DNA of 64,000 bases from Mesosutterella faecium (GCF_022809315.2 NZ_JAKZJU020000001.1:2021001-2085000), one strand, 5' to 3'; shown: positions 36,114 to 45,581, numbered from the stretch's first letter. The notes: a model not told the origin generated them from the letters alone. Numbers and translations are program-made.

Positions 36114-37541
36114 TTAGTTAAAGAATCTGCGAAAAAACGGTTTATGAAGCTCTTCAGCAACTTTGTCTGCACTGGAGGCTATCGCCTGCGCCTTATCTTC
36201 AAAACCATTCAAACTCTCATTGATCGTCCGTGTCTGATCCTTAAGGGCCTGCGCCTCTTGGGTTACCGCCTGCAAGGAATGTTTGATGTCTTCGGAATAA
36301 TTGGACAGCTGTTCCAGCGACTTTGCTCTTTCCAGTGAAGCGGTAAATTTATCTATAGCATCAGCCAGCCCCTGTGAGCTTGCGCGGATGGACATGCCGG
36401 CCGCCTGGGCGGATTTTTCAATTGGGCTCAGGTCTACCCTGGTGTTGGAAACTTCCGTTGAAAATGCCTTGGCAGCCTTCGATGCTTCCAGAGTTCCCTG
36501 TCCCAAGGTAGAAGTCAGTTTTGAAATAGCCTCAGAAACGGCGTCAGAATTCATTTTTTGAGCTAAGCCATCAGCCGCATTCAACAAGCTGTCTGCTGCC
36601 TTTCCCATGTTTTCATCACTTCTCTTCACCTGCCTAGCCAGTTGGGAAATCTGAGCAGAAAGAGCCGCCCGAGTCTCAGCAAAGGATTCCACCATCCCTG
36701 CCGCACTGCTTTCTATAGTCTTTTTAACGCCCGAAGAAAACTCCTGCTGCTGTTCCATCAACTTTTTGTTATTTTCACTGCTAGCCTCAAATTGGCTGTC
36801 AAGATTATCTTGAAAAGCCTGCGAAGTCTCACCCATCAATTTTTCGACCTGCTGCTTCATGCTTTTGAGAGCAGCCAAGGTTTCGGCATTTGACTGCTTA
36901 AGGCTGCCCTGAATGTTTCCAGACAAAGAAAGCATGTCTGCTCTTGTCCTGTTGAACGCATTTACCGATTCCACAAGCACTGCATTGAGTTCCCTCAAAT
37001 TATGGGCGGTTGCTTGTATCACTATGGTCGTGGGGTCAGAAGAGGAGACTTCCACAGGCTCTGGTTTCCTGAATTCTGTTTTCTCCCCTAGGCTTTCAGA
37101 TAAAAATCCGGCAAGCTTGTCCTCTTCTTGACCAAAGGTGACGTAATAGATCCTAAAGGCCATGCCCACACCAGTGGTAACCATTGCTGCCGCAAAACGT
37201 ATGGCAATGCTCCCTATGTCAACATGGACTGAATCGAAATCAGCCATTGCAAGGATGATGGAAGCAATGGTGAATACAAAGCCCAGGTAGTAGCAGCTAT
37301 CACCAAAAACTGTCTTGACTTGGTAGCTTTTGTTTCTGACTGCTAAAGCGCCATAAACCAAATAAACAGACATGAATCCCAAAGGAACCCAGAAACCCAG
37401 GCTCCAAGGTTCATTTAAAAACCAGGCAAGTATGGCCGAGCCTATTTTCAGGGCAAGGATGACCATAAAAACCCATTTTAAAAATGGAGGCAATAGGTTT
37501 GGGTTATTATCCTCTGTTTTTTTTGGTAATTTAATTTTCAT
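36114..37541 (-). CDS. Four-helix membrane protein with long coiled-coil tail, ZorA/MotA-like
   Basis: 475 residues. Four membrane helices lie within residues 1-150, the last carrying a MotA/ExbB-like small-residue segment (FAAAMVTTGVGMAFRIYY). From about residue 180 the protein is an almost continuous polar helix or coiled coil (alanine, serine, glutamine, lysine rich) to the C-terminus. A membrane channel with a long cytoplasmic tail is the layout of ZorA of the Zorya anti-phage system. Together with the ZorB-like neighbour this could form an ion-driven membrane sensor. The homology is weak by eye, hence inference. Confidence 0.6.
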   Translation of the reverse strand: MKIKLPKKTEDNNPNLLPPFLKWVFMVILALKIGSAILAWFLNEPWSLGFWVPLGFMSVYLVYGALAVRNKSYQVKTVFGDSCYYLGFVFTIASIILAMADFDSVHVDIGSIAIRFAAAMVTTGVGMAFRIYYVTFGQEEDKLAGFLSESLGEKTEFRKPEPVEVSSSDPTTIVIQATAHNLRELNAVLVESVNAFNRTRADMLSLSGNIQGSLKQSNAETLAALKSMKQQVEKLMGETSQAFQDNLDSQFEASSENNKKLMEQQQEFSSGVKKTIESSAAGMVESFAETRAALSAQISQLARQVKRSDENMGKAADSLLNAADGLAQKMNSDAVSEAISKLTSTLGQGTLEASKAAKAFSTEVSNTRVDLSPIEKSAQAAGMSIRASSQGLADAIDKFTASLERAKSLEQLSNYSEDIKHSLQAVTQEAQALKDQTRTINESLNGFEDKAQAIASSADKVAEELHKPFFRRFFN

Positions 37542-37543
37542 TT

Positions 37544-38374
37544 TTATTTTCCGACAGGAATTACTGAATCAACAGTTGCGCCATCTTTTAAAAAGTATTG
37601 CTCCCAAAATGCCAGATTGCTTTTGGTCTGCAGTCTAGGATCATTGACAAAGTAATAAAGCTGCACCCCCACATTTGGGAGATAAGCTTTTGTTTCTGAA
37701 GCATAGGGGCTCCCTTCAAAAGCCGTAAAAGATGGAGTTCCCCGGTAAAGTGAAAAGCCTTCTGTATTTTGTAGCATATCTGAAAAAATCAAAAGCTTGC
37801 GCTCTCCTCTCACATTCCATTTTCTTAGAGAATTTACAGAAGCAAATTGTATCGTTTCCATAATAGGGGATATTTTTTCTGGTTCTTTTTTACTGGTCAA
37901 TTTCTCAATGAGTTTGTCTATCGGCTTGGCAAATTTTTCGTAAAACCGTTTTTTCATCAGTTTTTCGTTTTCATTTAAAGGGTTGGCATCAGAACCGTCG
38001 CGCGGCTTGCAGACTTCGATCAGAGGTCGGCGATTGCTGTTGGGATCTCCGCTGATGCTATAAAGGCTCAACAACTCCCCGTCCTTCATTTGTTTTCTGA
38101 CGAGTTGCTCCATTTGGACTTTAAAAAAATCTGCCTGTATTGGGCTTAAAGGATCAGTTTCATCTACGAGAACTATCGTATGCCCGACCGGCGTCGGCTC
38201 TCCATTGACCACAGGGCAACCGAACGTGGAATCAACGGTTTTATGGGAAAAATAAAGATATACAGCAGCGACTACTAAAATGCATGTGATTGTCAGTAAT
38301 AAAACAATGGCAAATGTTTTGTTGTTGGATTGGTTATCGTCAATTGATTCAAACGGATCATTTTCATTGCTCAT
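37544..38374 (-). CDS. Membrane-anchored VWA-like protein
   Basis: 276 residues from the ATG at 38374 (AAAGGGG upstream; a TTG three codons earlier is possible). One membrane helix (FAIVLLLTITCILVVAAVYLYF, about 20-41), then a domain with VWA-like metal-site pattern: TIVLVDETDPLS, a later SPIMETI and LLIFSDMLQNT. The bulk would face the periplasm. It is followed 2 bp later by the ZorA-like gene. Such proteins mediate metal-dependent protein contacts. Function in this operon is unknown; it may be a sensor or adaptor. Confidence 0.6.
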   Translation of the reverse strand: MSNENDPFESIDDNQSNNKTFAIVLLLTITCILVVAAVYLYFSHKTVDSTFGCPVVNGEPTPVGHTIVLVDETDPLSPIQADFFKVQMEQLVRKQMKDGELLSLYSISGDPNSNRRPLIEVCKPRDGSDANPLNENEKLMKKRFYEKFAKPIDKLIEKLTSKKEPEKISPIMETIQFASVNSLRKWNVRGERKLLIFSDMLQNTEGFSLYRGTPSFTAFEGSPYASETKAYLPNVGVQLYYFVNDPRLQTKSNLAFWEQYFLKDGATVDSVIPVGK

Positions 38375-38406
38375 GGTATTCAAGCCCCTTTCAATGCTAA
38401 TTTGTT

Positions 38407-39846
38407 TTATTTAAGCAAAAGCTGATATTTTTCCAAAAGCTCCTGCTTTATAGCCGGCAAGTCATCATCCAAGGATTTCGACATCGCCTGGCATTCCGCA
38501 TAAATTTTGTAATCTAAATTCATGTCAGGAGCTTGCACTTCATTGGCCTTTAAAAGGATCCCGTCGGTTGAAGAAAAATAAACGGGAGGTTTTGTTTTTC
38601 GTTCACTTGCATTTACAGCCCTGAATTTTTGAATCAATGCTATGACAGCGGCCCTGGCAGAAGCTAAAGCAGACTGATATTGAGTAAATATCAATTCTTT
38701 ATCTTGAATGCACAAGCGAAGGTTCCCGGTCGCCCCAGAAACAGTAGAACAATAATTTTGCAGTTTGTTTGAATACTCATTAAATTTATTTTCTATAAGA
38801 TTATGACGTTTTGAAGCAAATTTATTCCACTTTTGCAAGGCTCTATTTCTCTTTTCAGACAATTCTGAATACCCTGGGAAAGGGTCTGCGTTTGATTTAA
38901 AGCCATCGTATGCCGCACAAAATCCCACAATAATTGTGAGGAAACATAAAAGAAAACTAAAAATATCTGACAATTGGAATGGGGACGAAGCCAACGCATT
39001 TAACGCCACCACTTCCGGCCTGTCTATATCCATCTGGAGGCAGTCCCTATAATGCCCAACCATCAACGAATAAAAAAGTAAAGCAGCAATCCACGCAACC
39101 GTGAACAGCGGGGTTATATATTTCCAGGGGCCGGTCTTTATATTAAAATGCGGAACAATAAACTTTCCAAATCCAAATGAAACACCTACATTAAATATAG
39201 AAAAAAAGCAAGCCATGGCTGCGCCGGCAACCAAGCCGCCTTCTAAGTTTGTTGAAAAAAGGCTTGCGTTAAAAAAAGACTCTATTACGACCAGAAATGC
39301 AGATATTGCAAAGGTAAGCAATCCATCCTTCAAATTGCGAGATTTTCCAGCAGGCCTTGTAATATGATATTTTTCTCTGAAATCATAGAATTGTTTTTCA
39401 GCGGCCTCTAATTCTTTTTTTTCCTTATCAAAGAAGTGTTCATATTGATCTAATATCTTTTGGCCTTCAATATCAAACATTTTTGGAATGTTTCTGGCAT
39501 TGTTGTCATTTTGTTTGATATCATCCGCAAGCTTTTCAATTTCTTTTGTTTTATTATCTATCCCAGCTTTCAAAATCTGATTGTATTTAGCCACTGCATC
39601 AGGATAGTAATTGTCAATTTGCAATTCCTGAACAGACCTTAATTTAGAATCCGAGGGCGGTTCTTCTTTCCACGCCAAATTCTTAGCTACATAAACAAGA
39701 GCGAGCTTTTTAATTATTTCATCAGTTGCCAATGGCGGGAAAGGCGAAATAGAGACATCTAATTTGATGTTGTTTTGGTGGGAAATATTTCTTGGGCTTT
39801 TATCCACTGTGACTTCAATTTTGGCGCCGCCCTTAACCATAGCCAT
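38407..39846 (-). CDS. Polytopic membrane protein with coiled coils, first gene of the operon
   Basis: 479 residues from the ATG at 39846 (GGGAG five bases upstream; GTG at 39852 is an alternative). An N-terminal cytosolic part holds a coiled coil (about 90-160); then four membrane helices at about 175-320 (LLTFAISAFLVVIES; AGAAMACFFSIFNVG; PLFTVAWIAALLFYS; FLLCFLTIIVGFC) and a second helical cytosolic part. I recognise no family. Codon use is very AT-rich compared with the rest of the window, like the four genes after it, consistent with horizontal arrival as a block. Confidence 0.6.
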   Translation of the reverse strand: MAMVKGGAKIEVTVDKSPRNISHQNNIKLDVSISPFPPLATDEIIKKLALVYVAKNLAWKEEPPSDSKLRSVQELQIDNYYPDAVAKYNQILKAGIDNKTKEIEKLADDIKQNDNNARNIPKMFDIEGQKILDQYEHFFDKEKKELEAAEKQFYDFREKYHITRPAGKSRNLKDGLLTFAISAFLVVIESFFNASLFSTNLEGGLVAGAAMACFFSIFNVGVSFGFGKFIVPHFNIKTGPWKYITPLFTVAWIAALLFYSLMVGHYRDCLQMDIDRPEVVALNALASSPFQLSDIFSFLLCFLTIIVGFCAAYDGFKSNADPFPGYSELSEKRNRALQKWNKFASKRHNLIENKFNEYSNKLQNYCSTVSGATGNLRLCIQDKELIFTQYQSALASARAAVIALIQKFRAVNASERKTKPPVYFSSTDGILLKANEVQAPDMNLDYKIYAECQAMSKSLDDDLPAIKQELLEKYQLLLK

Positions 39847-40043
39847 TTTCACTCCCTTCTTGCCAAGCCCAATACCAATATGAGAGGCATTCTACAAAAA
39901 AATACAACTTATCTAAACAGAACATACCGGATCGTGAGATCCTGTGAGCAGACTGGTTCCTGGTTTAGCAGCTATTCGCCAAGGCTTTTCCGTCCGGGGC
40001 ACTGCCAGGTCTTTAACTGCCCGACTCTTCAGCAGAGACATGG

Positions 40044-40126
40044 AAAAGGCCCCGTTCCTGAATAGGAGTGGGGCCTAGCCAAGGACTTGACTTGAAGCCT
40101 GGCTACCGCCAGGCGCTGTCCTTAGA
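40044..40126 (-). terminator. Terminator after the TorA-like gene
   Basis: AGGCCCC (40047-40053) pairs with GGGGCCT (40070-40076), with an inner CCT/AGG pair and four T after it on the minus strand. A second nested hairpin (AAGGAC...GTCCTT around GCCTGGC/GCCAGGC) fills 40080-40126. The rest of the 39847-40126 gap appears empty and marks the right edge of the AT-rich block. Confidence 0.75.
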
Positions 40127-42667
40127 TTACCTGATCACGCGGTCAGGCTGGTTGTAGACCGTAACCGGCGGAACCGCGCCCTTCCAGAGCGAGACCTGTA
40201 CGTTCGCGGTGGAAGCGAGGTTGCCGCGGGCGAGCTTCGACGTGGGCTTGTCGAGCACGAGGGTGTTCGAGTTGCCGCGCACGTCGACTTCGCCTTGGGC
40301 GGTCTGCGTCGGGTTGTACCAAGCGCCGTGGTGCAGCACCACAACGCCCGGGATGATGCGCTCGGTGATCAGAGCGCCCACGAGCACCTTGCCGCGGCGG
40401 CTCTGCACCAGCACGAGGTCGCCGTTCTTGATCCCGCGGGCCTTCGCGTCCTTCGGATTGATCCAGAGCGGCTCGCGGTCCTCGATCGCGGCGCGCGAGC
40501 GGGTGTTCGTGCAGTCGAGCTGGCTGTGCATGCGGTAGCGGCTCTTGCAGGCCATGAGGGCGAGCGGGTAGTCGCGGGTCGCGTGCGCAACGCCTTCGGT
40601 CGCGACGAAGTAGGTCGGATGCGGCTTGCAGTCGTCGTACTTGTAGGAGGCGATCTTGGGCGAGTAGAGCTGGATCTTGCCGGACTCGGTCGAGAGCCTG
40701 TTCTTCTCAGGATCCTTCCTGAAGTCCTCGAACATCACGTAGTTGCGGTTCTTCTCCGACACGTCGAAGAGCAGGTAGCCCTTCTTCCAGAAGGTGTCGA
40801 AGTCGGGCATCGGCGAGCCGATCGCGTCGCCCGTCTTCTTCGTGTCGTTGTAGACCTTGCGGATCCAGCCCATCACCGTGCGGCCTTCGGTGTACTCCTT
40901 TTCGATCCCGAGCTTCTTCGCGAGGAGCGAATAGATCTCATAGTCGTTCTTCGCTTCCCACTGCGGTTCGATCGTCTGGTGCATCGCGACGAAGCCGTCG
41001 TTCGAGTACGTGCCGATGTTCGTGATGTCCGGATGCTCGAAAGCCGTGCAGGCCGGGAAGACGATGTCGGCGTGGCGCGCGGTCGCGGTCCAGACGTAGT
41101 CGGTCACGATCACGGTGTCGGGCTTCCTGAAGGCGCGGGCCACCTGGTTCGTGTCGGGGTGGTGGGCAAACGGGTTGCCGCCGCCCCACATCACGAGGTG
41201 GACCTCAGGATAGGTCACCTTCTTGCCGTCGTAGTCGACGGTCTTGCCCGGGTGCAGCAGGCAGTCGGAAATCGCGGCGACCGGAAGCACCTTGCTGCCC
41301 TTCCAGGGCAGCTTCGAGGGATGCACGGGCTTCACGTTGCTCGGAATCTGCGGCATGAAGGGGGCGTTCGAAAGCGGAGAGCCGTCGGAGCTGTAATGGT
41401 AGTTGGTGCCGAAGCCCCCGCCGGGCAGGCCGATCTGGCCCAGCACCGAGGCGAGCGCCACCATCATCCAGTGGGGCTGCTCGCCGAAGTCCTCGCGCTG
41501 GATGCCCCAGCCGAACATCAGCATCGTGCGGTGCTCCTGCAGCTCGTGGGCGAAGGCGCGGATCTTCGCGGCCGGCACGCCGCAGATCTTCTCGGCCCAC
41601 TCCGGAGTCTTCTTCACGCCGTCTTCCGCCCCGAAGATGTAGGCGCGTAGCTGCGGCCAGCCGTAGGTGTACTTCTCGAGGAAGGCGTGATCGGCCTTGC
41701 CGGTCGACTCGAGCTCGTAGATCATCGCGGCCATCATCGCGACGTCGGTGCCGGGATTCGGGGCGATCCATTCGGAGCCCAGGTACTCGGCCGTGTCGGT
41801 CATGATCGGGTTCACGGAGAAGGTCTTCGTGCCCTTCTTCTTCAGCGCCCGGAAGTAGCCCGCGTAGTTGTGAATGGTCGTGAACCAGTCGATGTCGTTC
41901 GTCACCAGCGGATCGCAGCCCCAGAGCACCACGCGCTCGGAGTTCTTCACCACGACGTCCCAGGACGTGCAGCGCGGGTCGCCCGTGCCCACGACGTAGG
42001 GCATGATCGTGTTGATGGCGGCGGTGGAGTAGCTGTTCCTCTTGCCGATGTAGCCGCCCATCAGGTTGAGGAGCCTCTGCATGCAGGGGACGGAGGCGAC
42101 GATCTTGCCGGTGCTGTACCAGCCGTAGGAGGAGCCGTACACGGCGGAGGGGCCGTAGGTGTCGTAAACGCGCCTGATTTCTTTGGCGGCGAGGTCCAGG
42201 GCCTGGTCCCAGGAGACGCGCACCCACTTGTCGCGGCCACGCTGTTCACGCGAGGCCGAGCCGTTCTTCAGATAGCCTTCGCGCACCATCGGGTAGCGGA
42301 TGCGGGCGGAGGAGTACGGGAGCTCGGCCAGGCCCTGCAGGTTCACGGAGGGCGCGTAGTCATGCTCGAACGGCATGCAGGCGACGATCTTGCCGCCCTT
42401 CACCACCGGGCGCACGACGCCCCAGCGGAAGGCGGTGATCGAGGTGCCGTCGTTCAGCTGCGACTTGCCGAGGTTGAAGGTGCCGGTGAGGCCGAGGTTG
42501 GACTCCGGAAGCTCCTCGGGCCAGAGGGCCGCGCTCTTTGCGGCGGCGGGATAGCCCTCGTGGACGGGGCGGGCGGCCGGAGCCGCGTGGACCGCCGGAG
42601 CGGCGGCAGCCGCTGCGCCCGTGAGGGCAGCGGTCTTGAACAGGTTGCGACGAGAAATCCCAGTCAT
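40127..42667 (-). CDS. Periplasmic molybdopterin oxidoreductase, TorA/DMSO reductase type
   Basis: 846 residues: Tat signal SRRNLF at 5-10, then the DMSO-reductase family fold. There is no N-terminal Cys cluster, so no Fe-S centre, as in TorA, DorA and BisC. SSYGWYSTGK and NSYSTAAINTIMPYVVG match TorA-type blocks, with Ser214 the expected Mo ligand. C-terminal cofactor-binding blocks follow (NTRSRAAIEDREPLWINPKDAKARG). It should reduce an N-oxide or S-oxide in the periplasm as terminal respiratory step. No membrane cytochrome TorC partner or TorD chaperone is visible nearby, so the electron donor is elsewhere. The substrate may be TMAO, DMSO, or a related compound. Confidence 0.85.
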   Translation of the reverse strand: MTGISRRNLFKTAALTGAAAAAAPAVHAAPAARPVHEGYPAAAKSAALWPEELPESNLGLTGTFNLGKSQLNDGTSITAFRWGVVRPVVKGGKIVACMPFEHDYAPSVNLQGLAELPYSSARIRYPMVREGYLKNGSASREQRGRDKWVRVSWDQALDLAAKEIRRVYDTYGPSAVYGSSYGWYSTGKIVASVPCMQRLLNLMGGYIGKRNSYSTAAINTIMPYVVGTGDPRCTSWDVVVKNSERVVLWGCDPLVTNDIDWFTTIHNYAGYFRALKKKGTKTFSVNPIMTDTAEYLGSEWIAPNPGTDVAMMAAMIYELESTGKADHAFLEKYTYGWPQLRAYIFGAEDGVKKTPEWAEKICGVPAAKIRAFAHELQEHRTMLMFGWGIQREDFGEQPHWMMVALASVLGQIGLPGGGFGTNYHYSSDGSPLSNAPFMPQIPSNVKPVHPSKLPWKGSKVLPVAAISDCLLHPGKTVDYDGKKVTYPEVHLVMWGGGNPFAHHPDTNQVARAFRKPDTVIVTDYVWTATARHADIVFPACTAFEHPDITNIGTYSNDGFVAMHQTIEPQWEAKNDYEIYSLLAKKLGIEKEYTEGRTVMGWIRKVYNDTKKTGDAIGSPMPDFDTFWKKGYLLFDVSEKNRNYVMFEDFRKDPEKNRLSTESGKIQLYSPKIASYKYDDCKPHPTYFVATEGVAHATRDYPLALMACKSRYRMHSQLDCTNTRSRAAIEDREPLWINPKDAKARGIKNGDLVLVQSRRGKVLVGALITERIIPGVVVLHHGAWYNPTQTAQGEVDVRGNSNTLVLDKPTSKLARGNLASTANVQVSLWKGAVPPVTVYNQPDRVIR

Positions 42668-42954
42668 TTTTATACCTTAAAGGTTTCTGGTGTTTTTATT
42701 AACTGCTACAAAAGACTGCGCCCATCATACCCACTTCTGACGATGAGATCCAGTAAAAAGTGAGTAAATAATCAGCCCTCATCGCTATTCATTAATGTAA
42801 TAACGATGTCTTTTTAAAGAACTTTTTTCTTTTCAGGTGGATTAATACTCACTCTCATTCAGTACGGTTTTCCCAATTATTCAAAGAGAAGCAGGCCTAA
42901 ATTATTTGACAGTAATTTATGACAGTAATATGATGCTTTTCAGAGGAGGCTGCC
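42668..42954 (+). promoter_or_regulatory. Divergent gap with a near-consensus promoter for merR
   Basis: TTGACA (42906-42911), 17 bp, TATGAT (42929-42934) is a near-perfect sigma-70 promoter. GACAGTAAT occurs twice in direct repeat inside it (from 42908 and from 42921), a possible binding site. The gap also holds the promoter of the TorA-like gene, not resolved. Confidence 0.6.
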
Positions 42955-43455
42955 ATGCAGAGGAAATTTTCACTGGACGAACTCTCGCAGCTCACGCTGA
43001 TCCCGAAGCGGACCATCCGCTTCTACATCCAGATCGAGCTGGTTTCGCGCCCCTGCGGCGAAAAGCGGGGGGCCTGGTACACCGCGAGGCACCTGGAGGA
43101 GCTGCTGCAGGTCCAGAGGCTCGCCTCTGAGGGGCTCTCGCTTGAAAAAATCAAGCTCCGGATGGAGGCCGGGCAAGGCGGGGGCGAATCCGCAGACCCC
43201 GCGCCCGGCACCGTGTCTCTTATTTCCAAGGTGGCTGTGGGCCGCGGCCTTTCGATCCTTCGCGACCCGAAGGCCTGCGAGCTCTCGGGCGAAGCCTTCC
43301 GGGGCTTCGTCCAGGCGGTGGTGAAGGCCTATGAATCGGCGCTGGCCGCGAGCGCCCCGCGGGAGGCGGAGAAACCCTGCACCCCCGCCGCAAAAGAGGA
43401 AGAAGGGAGCGAGCCCCCCGCGGCAGTCCGCGCAATGAAGGAGAACTCAAGATGA
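42955..43455 (+). CDS. MerR-family transcriptional regulator
   Basis: 166 residues: MerR winged helix (SLDELSQLTLIPKRTIRFYIQIELV...GAWYTARHLEELLQVQRLASEG) then a helix and an unfamiliar C-terminal part rich in Ala, Pro and Glu. There is no cysteine pattern for metal sensing. RBS AGGAGG. Its stop overlaps the start of the next gene (ATGA), so the two are translationally coupled. It may control itself and the TorA-like gene divergently. Confidence 0.8.
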   Translation: MQRKFSLDELSQLTLIPKRTIRFYIQIELVSRPCGEKRGAWYTARHLEELLQVQRLASEGLSLEKIKLRMEAGQGGGESADPAPGTVSLISKVAVGRGLSILRDPKACELSGEAFRGFVQAVVKAYESALAASAPREAEKPCTPAAKEEEGSEPPAAVRAMKENSR

Positions 43456-45581
43456 TGGATGAAATGAAACCCGGCCTTGTCACAAGAGAAGGGACTCCGG
43501 TCCCCCTTACGAGCCTCGCCTGGGAGGCGGAAAACACGGGGCTCCTCCTTCATCTCAAGTGCACGCAGCGCTACAGAAACGAGGGCCGCGGGCCGATTGA
43601 GGCGGTCTACACCTTTCCTGTGCCGATCGAGGCGGCCGTCGTGAGCTTTTCCGCCACTCTTGGCGGCATCCGCAGGACGGCCCGGGCGATGAAGCGCTCC
43701 AAAGCCGAGGAAACCTACGAAAACGCCGTGGAAAACGGCGACTCGGCCGCGATGGTGGAGTACGCCGACGACGGCCTTCTGACGGCGAACCTCGGCAACA
43801 TCGCCCCGGGCGAAGACGCGCTCGTGGAAATCGAGGCCGTGCTGCCGCTTCACTGGCTGTCCGGCACGGTGCGTATTGCGATCCCCACCGTGGTCGCGCC
43901 CCGCTACAGCAGGGACGGCAGTGAGGAACCGCTCCTTCCGCACCAGCAGGTGGAGACGAACGTCCTCGCCTCCTACCGGGCGGAGGCGCGCTTTACGCTC
44001 ACCGGACCCCTTGCCGCGGCGACCATCGCCGCACCCGGCCACCGGATGGCGGTCTCCCCGGGCAAAGACTCAACCGTCGTGAGGATCACCGGCGCGAAGG
44101 CGGACAGCGACTTGATCCTCCTGCTATCTGACGTCCCGCCCGTGAACGGGGCCTGGTTCGCGGCGGATGGGGACGGGTGCGCCGCCTGCGTGACCCTCAC
44201 CCCCGCCTCCGGAAAGCTCGTTTCGCAGCCCGCCGCCTTCAGCATCTTGGCCGACTGCTCGGGCTCCATGGAAGGCGTCTCGATCCTCAAGGCGCAGGAG
44301 GCGCTCGCCGCCCTCACCGAGTGCCTGTCGGATCGCGACAGTGTGACGTTGAGCCGCTTCGGGAGCGCCACGGAAGTCCTGATTCCGAAGCCCTCGCGCT
44401 TTACGTCTGTCTTTTCAAGGCGGGACTACCTTCCCGCCGTGCGCTCGATCGAGGCGGACCTGGGCGGCACCGAGATGGAGGCCGCGCTCGAGCGCGTGCA
44501 GGAGCTCGGCCCCCGGGACGTGCTGCTCATCACCGACGGCGAAGTCTGGGACAGCGACAAACTCAAGGCCCTCGCCGACCGCTCCGGGATGAGGATATTC
44601 GCGCTCGGGATCGGGGCTGCCCCGGCGGAGTCCGTCTTGAGAAGCCTCGCCCTCTCTTCCGGCGGCTCTTATGAAGCGGCCTCGCCCACTGAAGACATGC
44701 GGGAGCCTGTGCGAAGGCTCGTCGCCCGCATGCGGCTTCCCGCGGCGGGAAAGCCCTCCCTTTCCTGGCGCGACCCCGCGCTCGTGTGGGCCTCGCCCCC
44801 CCAGGGACTCTTCTTAAACGACAGCGTCACGCTGTTTGGGTGGCTTTCTGACCGGCCCACGGCGCTGCCCAGCCTTGCCTGGCGTGACTCTGAAGGCAAA
44901 AAGCAGAGCGCGCGCCCCGAGGCCTGGGCGGAAGCCACAGGCCCGGAGCTTCGGCGGGCCGCGGCCCGCGTCCGCTTCGAGGAGATCACCGACTCCGAAG
45001 AGCAGGAGGCGTTTGCCGAACAGGAGAGCCTTCTCACGCCCTGCACGAGCCTCGTGCTCGTTCGGGAGCGCACGGAAGAGGAAAAGCGCGCCTCCGGCGG
45101 GGCGCTCCCGGAAATGATCCGCGTGCCCCAGATGGAAGTGTCCGAGAGGCCGGAAGCTGAGATGCGGGGAATCCTCACGAGCGAACCCCGCGGGGCGACG
45201 CTGCTGAGACAGAGGGCGCTGCTTGATACCGCCGAAATCGAAGCAGAACTTGCCTCCCCCTGCGAAGACCGTTCCTCGGAGAACCCGTCCGATCAGAGAA
45301 GCTTTCCGGACGATGCCCTCGAGGAGGGCTGGGAGCGTGAGCTCGCCCAAAGCCTCCAGTCCGCAGAGGACCTGGAGATCTGGCTTAAGAGCCGGGGGGC
45401 GGGCGTCCCGGAAGCCTTCTGGAAGAAGGCCCTCGAGATCTGCGAAAGGGACGGCGCGGGCAATCCCGAAGAAGCGGCCTGCCTCCTCTGCCTCATTTGG
45501 GCTTTGATCAGGATCGCAGACCAGGGCGAGAGCAGGCTTGCTTTCTTTGTCCTTCTTCGGCTCCTGCTCCTCAGGCCCTGA
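43452..45581 (+). CDS. VIT and VWA domain protein
   Basis: 709 residues, no signal peptide. VIT domain in the first 130 residues (GPIEAVYTFPVPIEAAVVSF...AETYENAVE). VWA domain begins about residue 260 with an intact metal site DCSGSM and later TDGEVWD. The C-terminal 200 residues are helical and charged. VIT-VWA proteins resemble inter-alpha-trypsin inhibitor heavy chain; bacterial roles are mostly unknown. RBS AAGGAG and coupling to merR suggest one functional unit. Confidence 0.8.
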   Translation: MMDEMKPGLVTREGTPVPLTSLAWEAENTGLLLHLKCTQRYRNEGRGPIEAVYTFPVPIEAAVVSFSATLGGIRRTARAMKRSKAEETYENAVENGDSAAMVEYADDGLLTANLGNIAPGEDALVEIEAVLPLHWLSGTVRIAIPTVVAPRYSRDGSEEPLLPHQQVETNVLASYRAEARFTLTGPLAAATIAAPGHRMAVSPGKDSTVVRITGAKADSDLILLLSDVPPVNGAWFAADGDGCAACVTLTPASGKLVSQPAAFSILADCSGSMEGVSILKAQEALAALTECLSDRDSVTLSRFGSATEVLIPKPSRFTSVFSRRDYLPAVRSIEADLGGTEMEAALERVQELGPRDVLLITDGEVWDSDKLKALADRSGMRIFALGIGAAPAESVLRSLALSSGGSYEAASPTEDMREPVRRLVARMRLPAAGKPSLSWRDPALVWASPPQGLFLNDSVTLFGWLSDRPTALPSLAWRDSEGKKQSARPEAWAEATGPELRRAAARVRFEEITDSEEQEAFAEQESLLTPCTSLVLVRERTEEEKRASGGALPEMIRVPQMEVSERPEAEMRGILTSEPRGATLLRQRALLDTAEIEAELASPCEDRSSENPSDQRSFPDDALEEGWERELAQSLQSAEDLEIWLKSRGAGVPEAFWKKALEICERDGAGNPEEAACLLCLIWALIRIADQGESRLAFFVLLRLLLLRP

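Noticed and set aside
30583..39846. Prophage or integrative element
   Set aside because: No integrase, structural phage gene, tRNA target or flanking repeat was seen, despite the foreign base composition.
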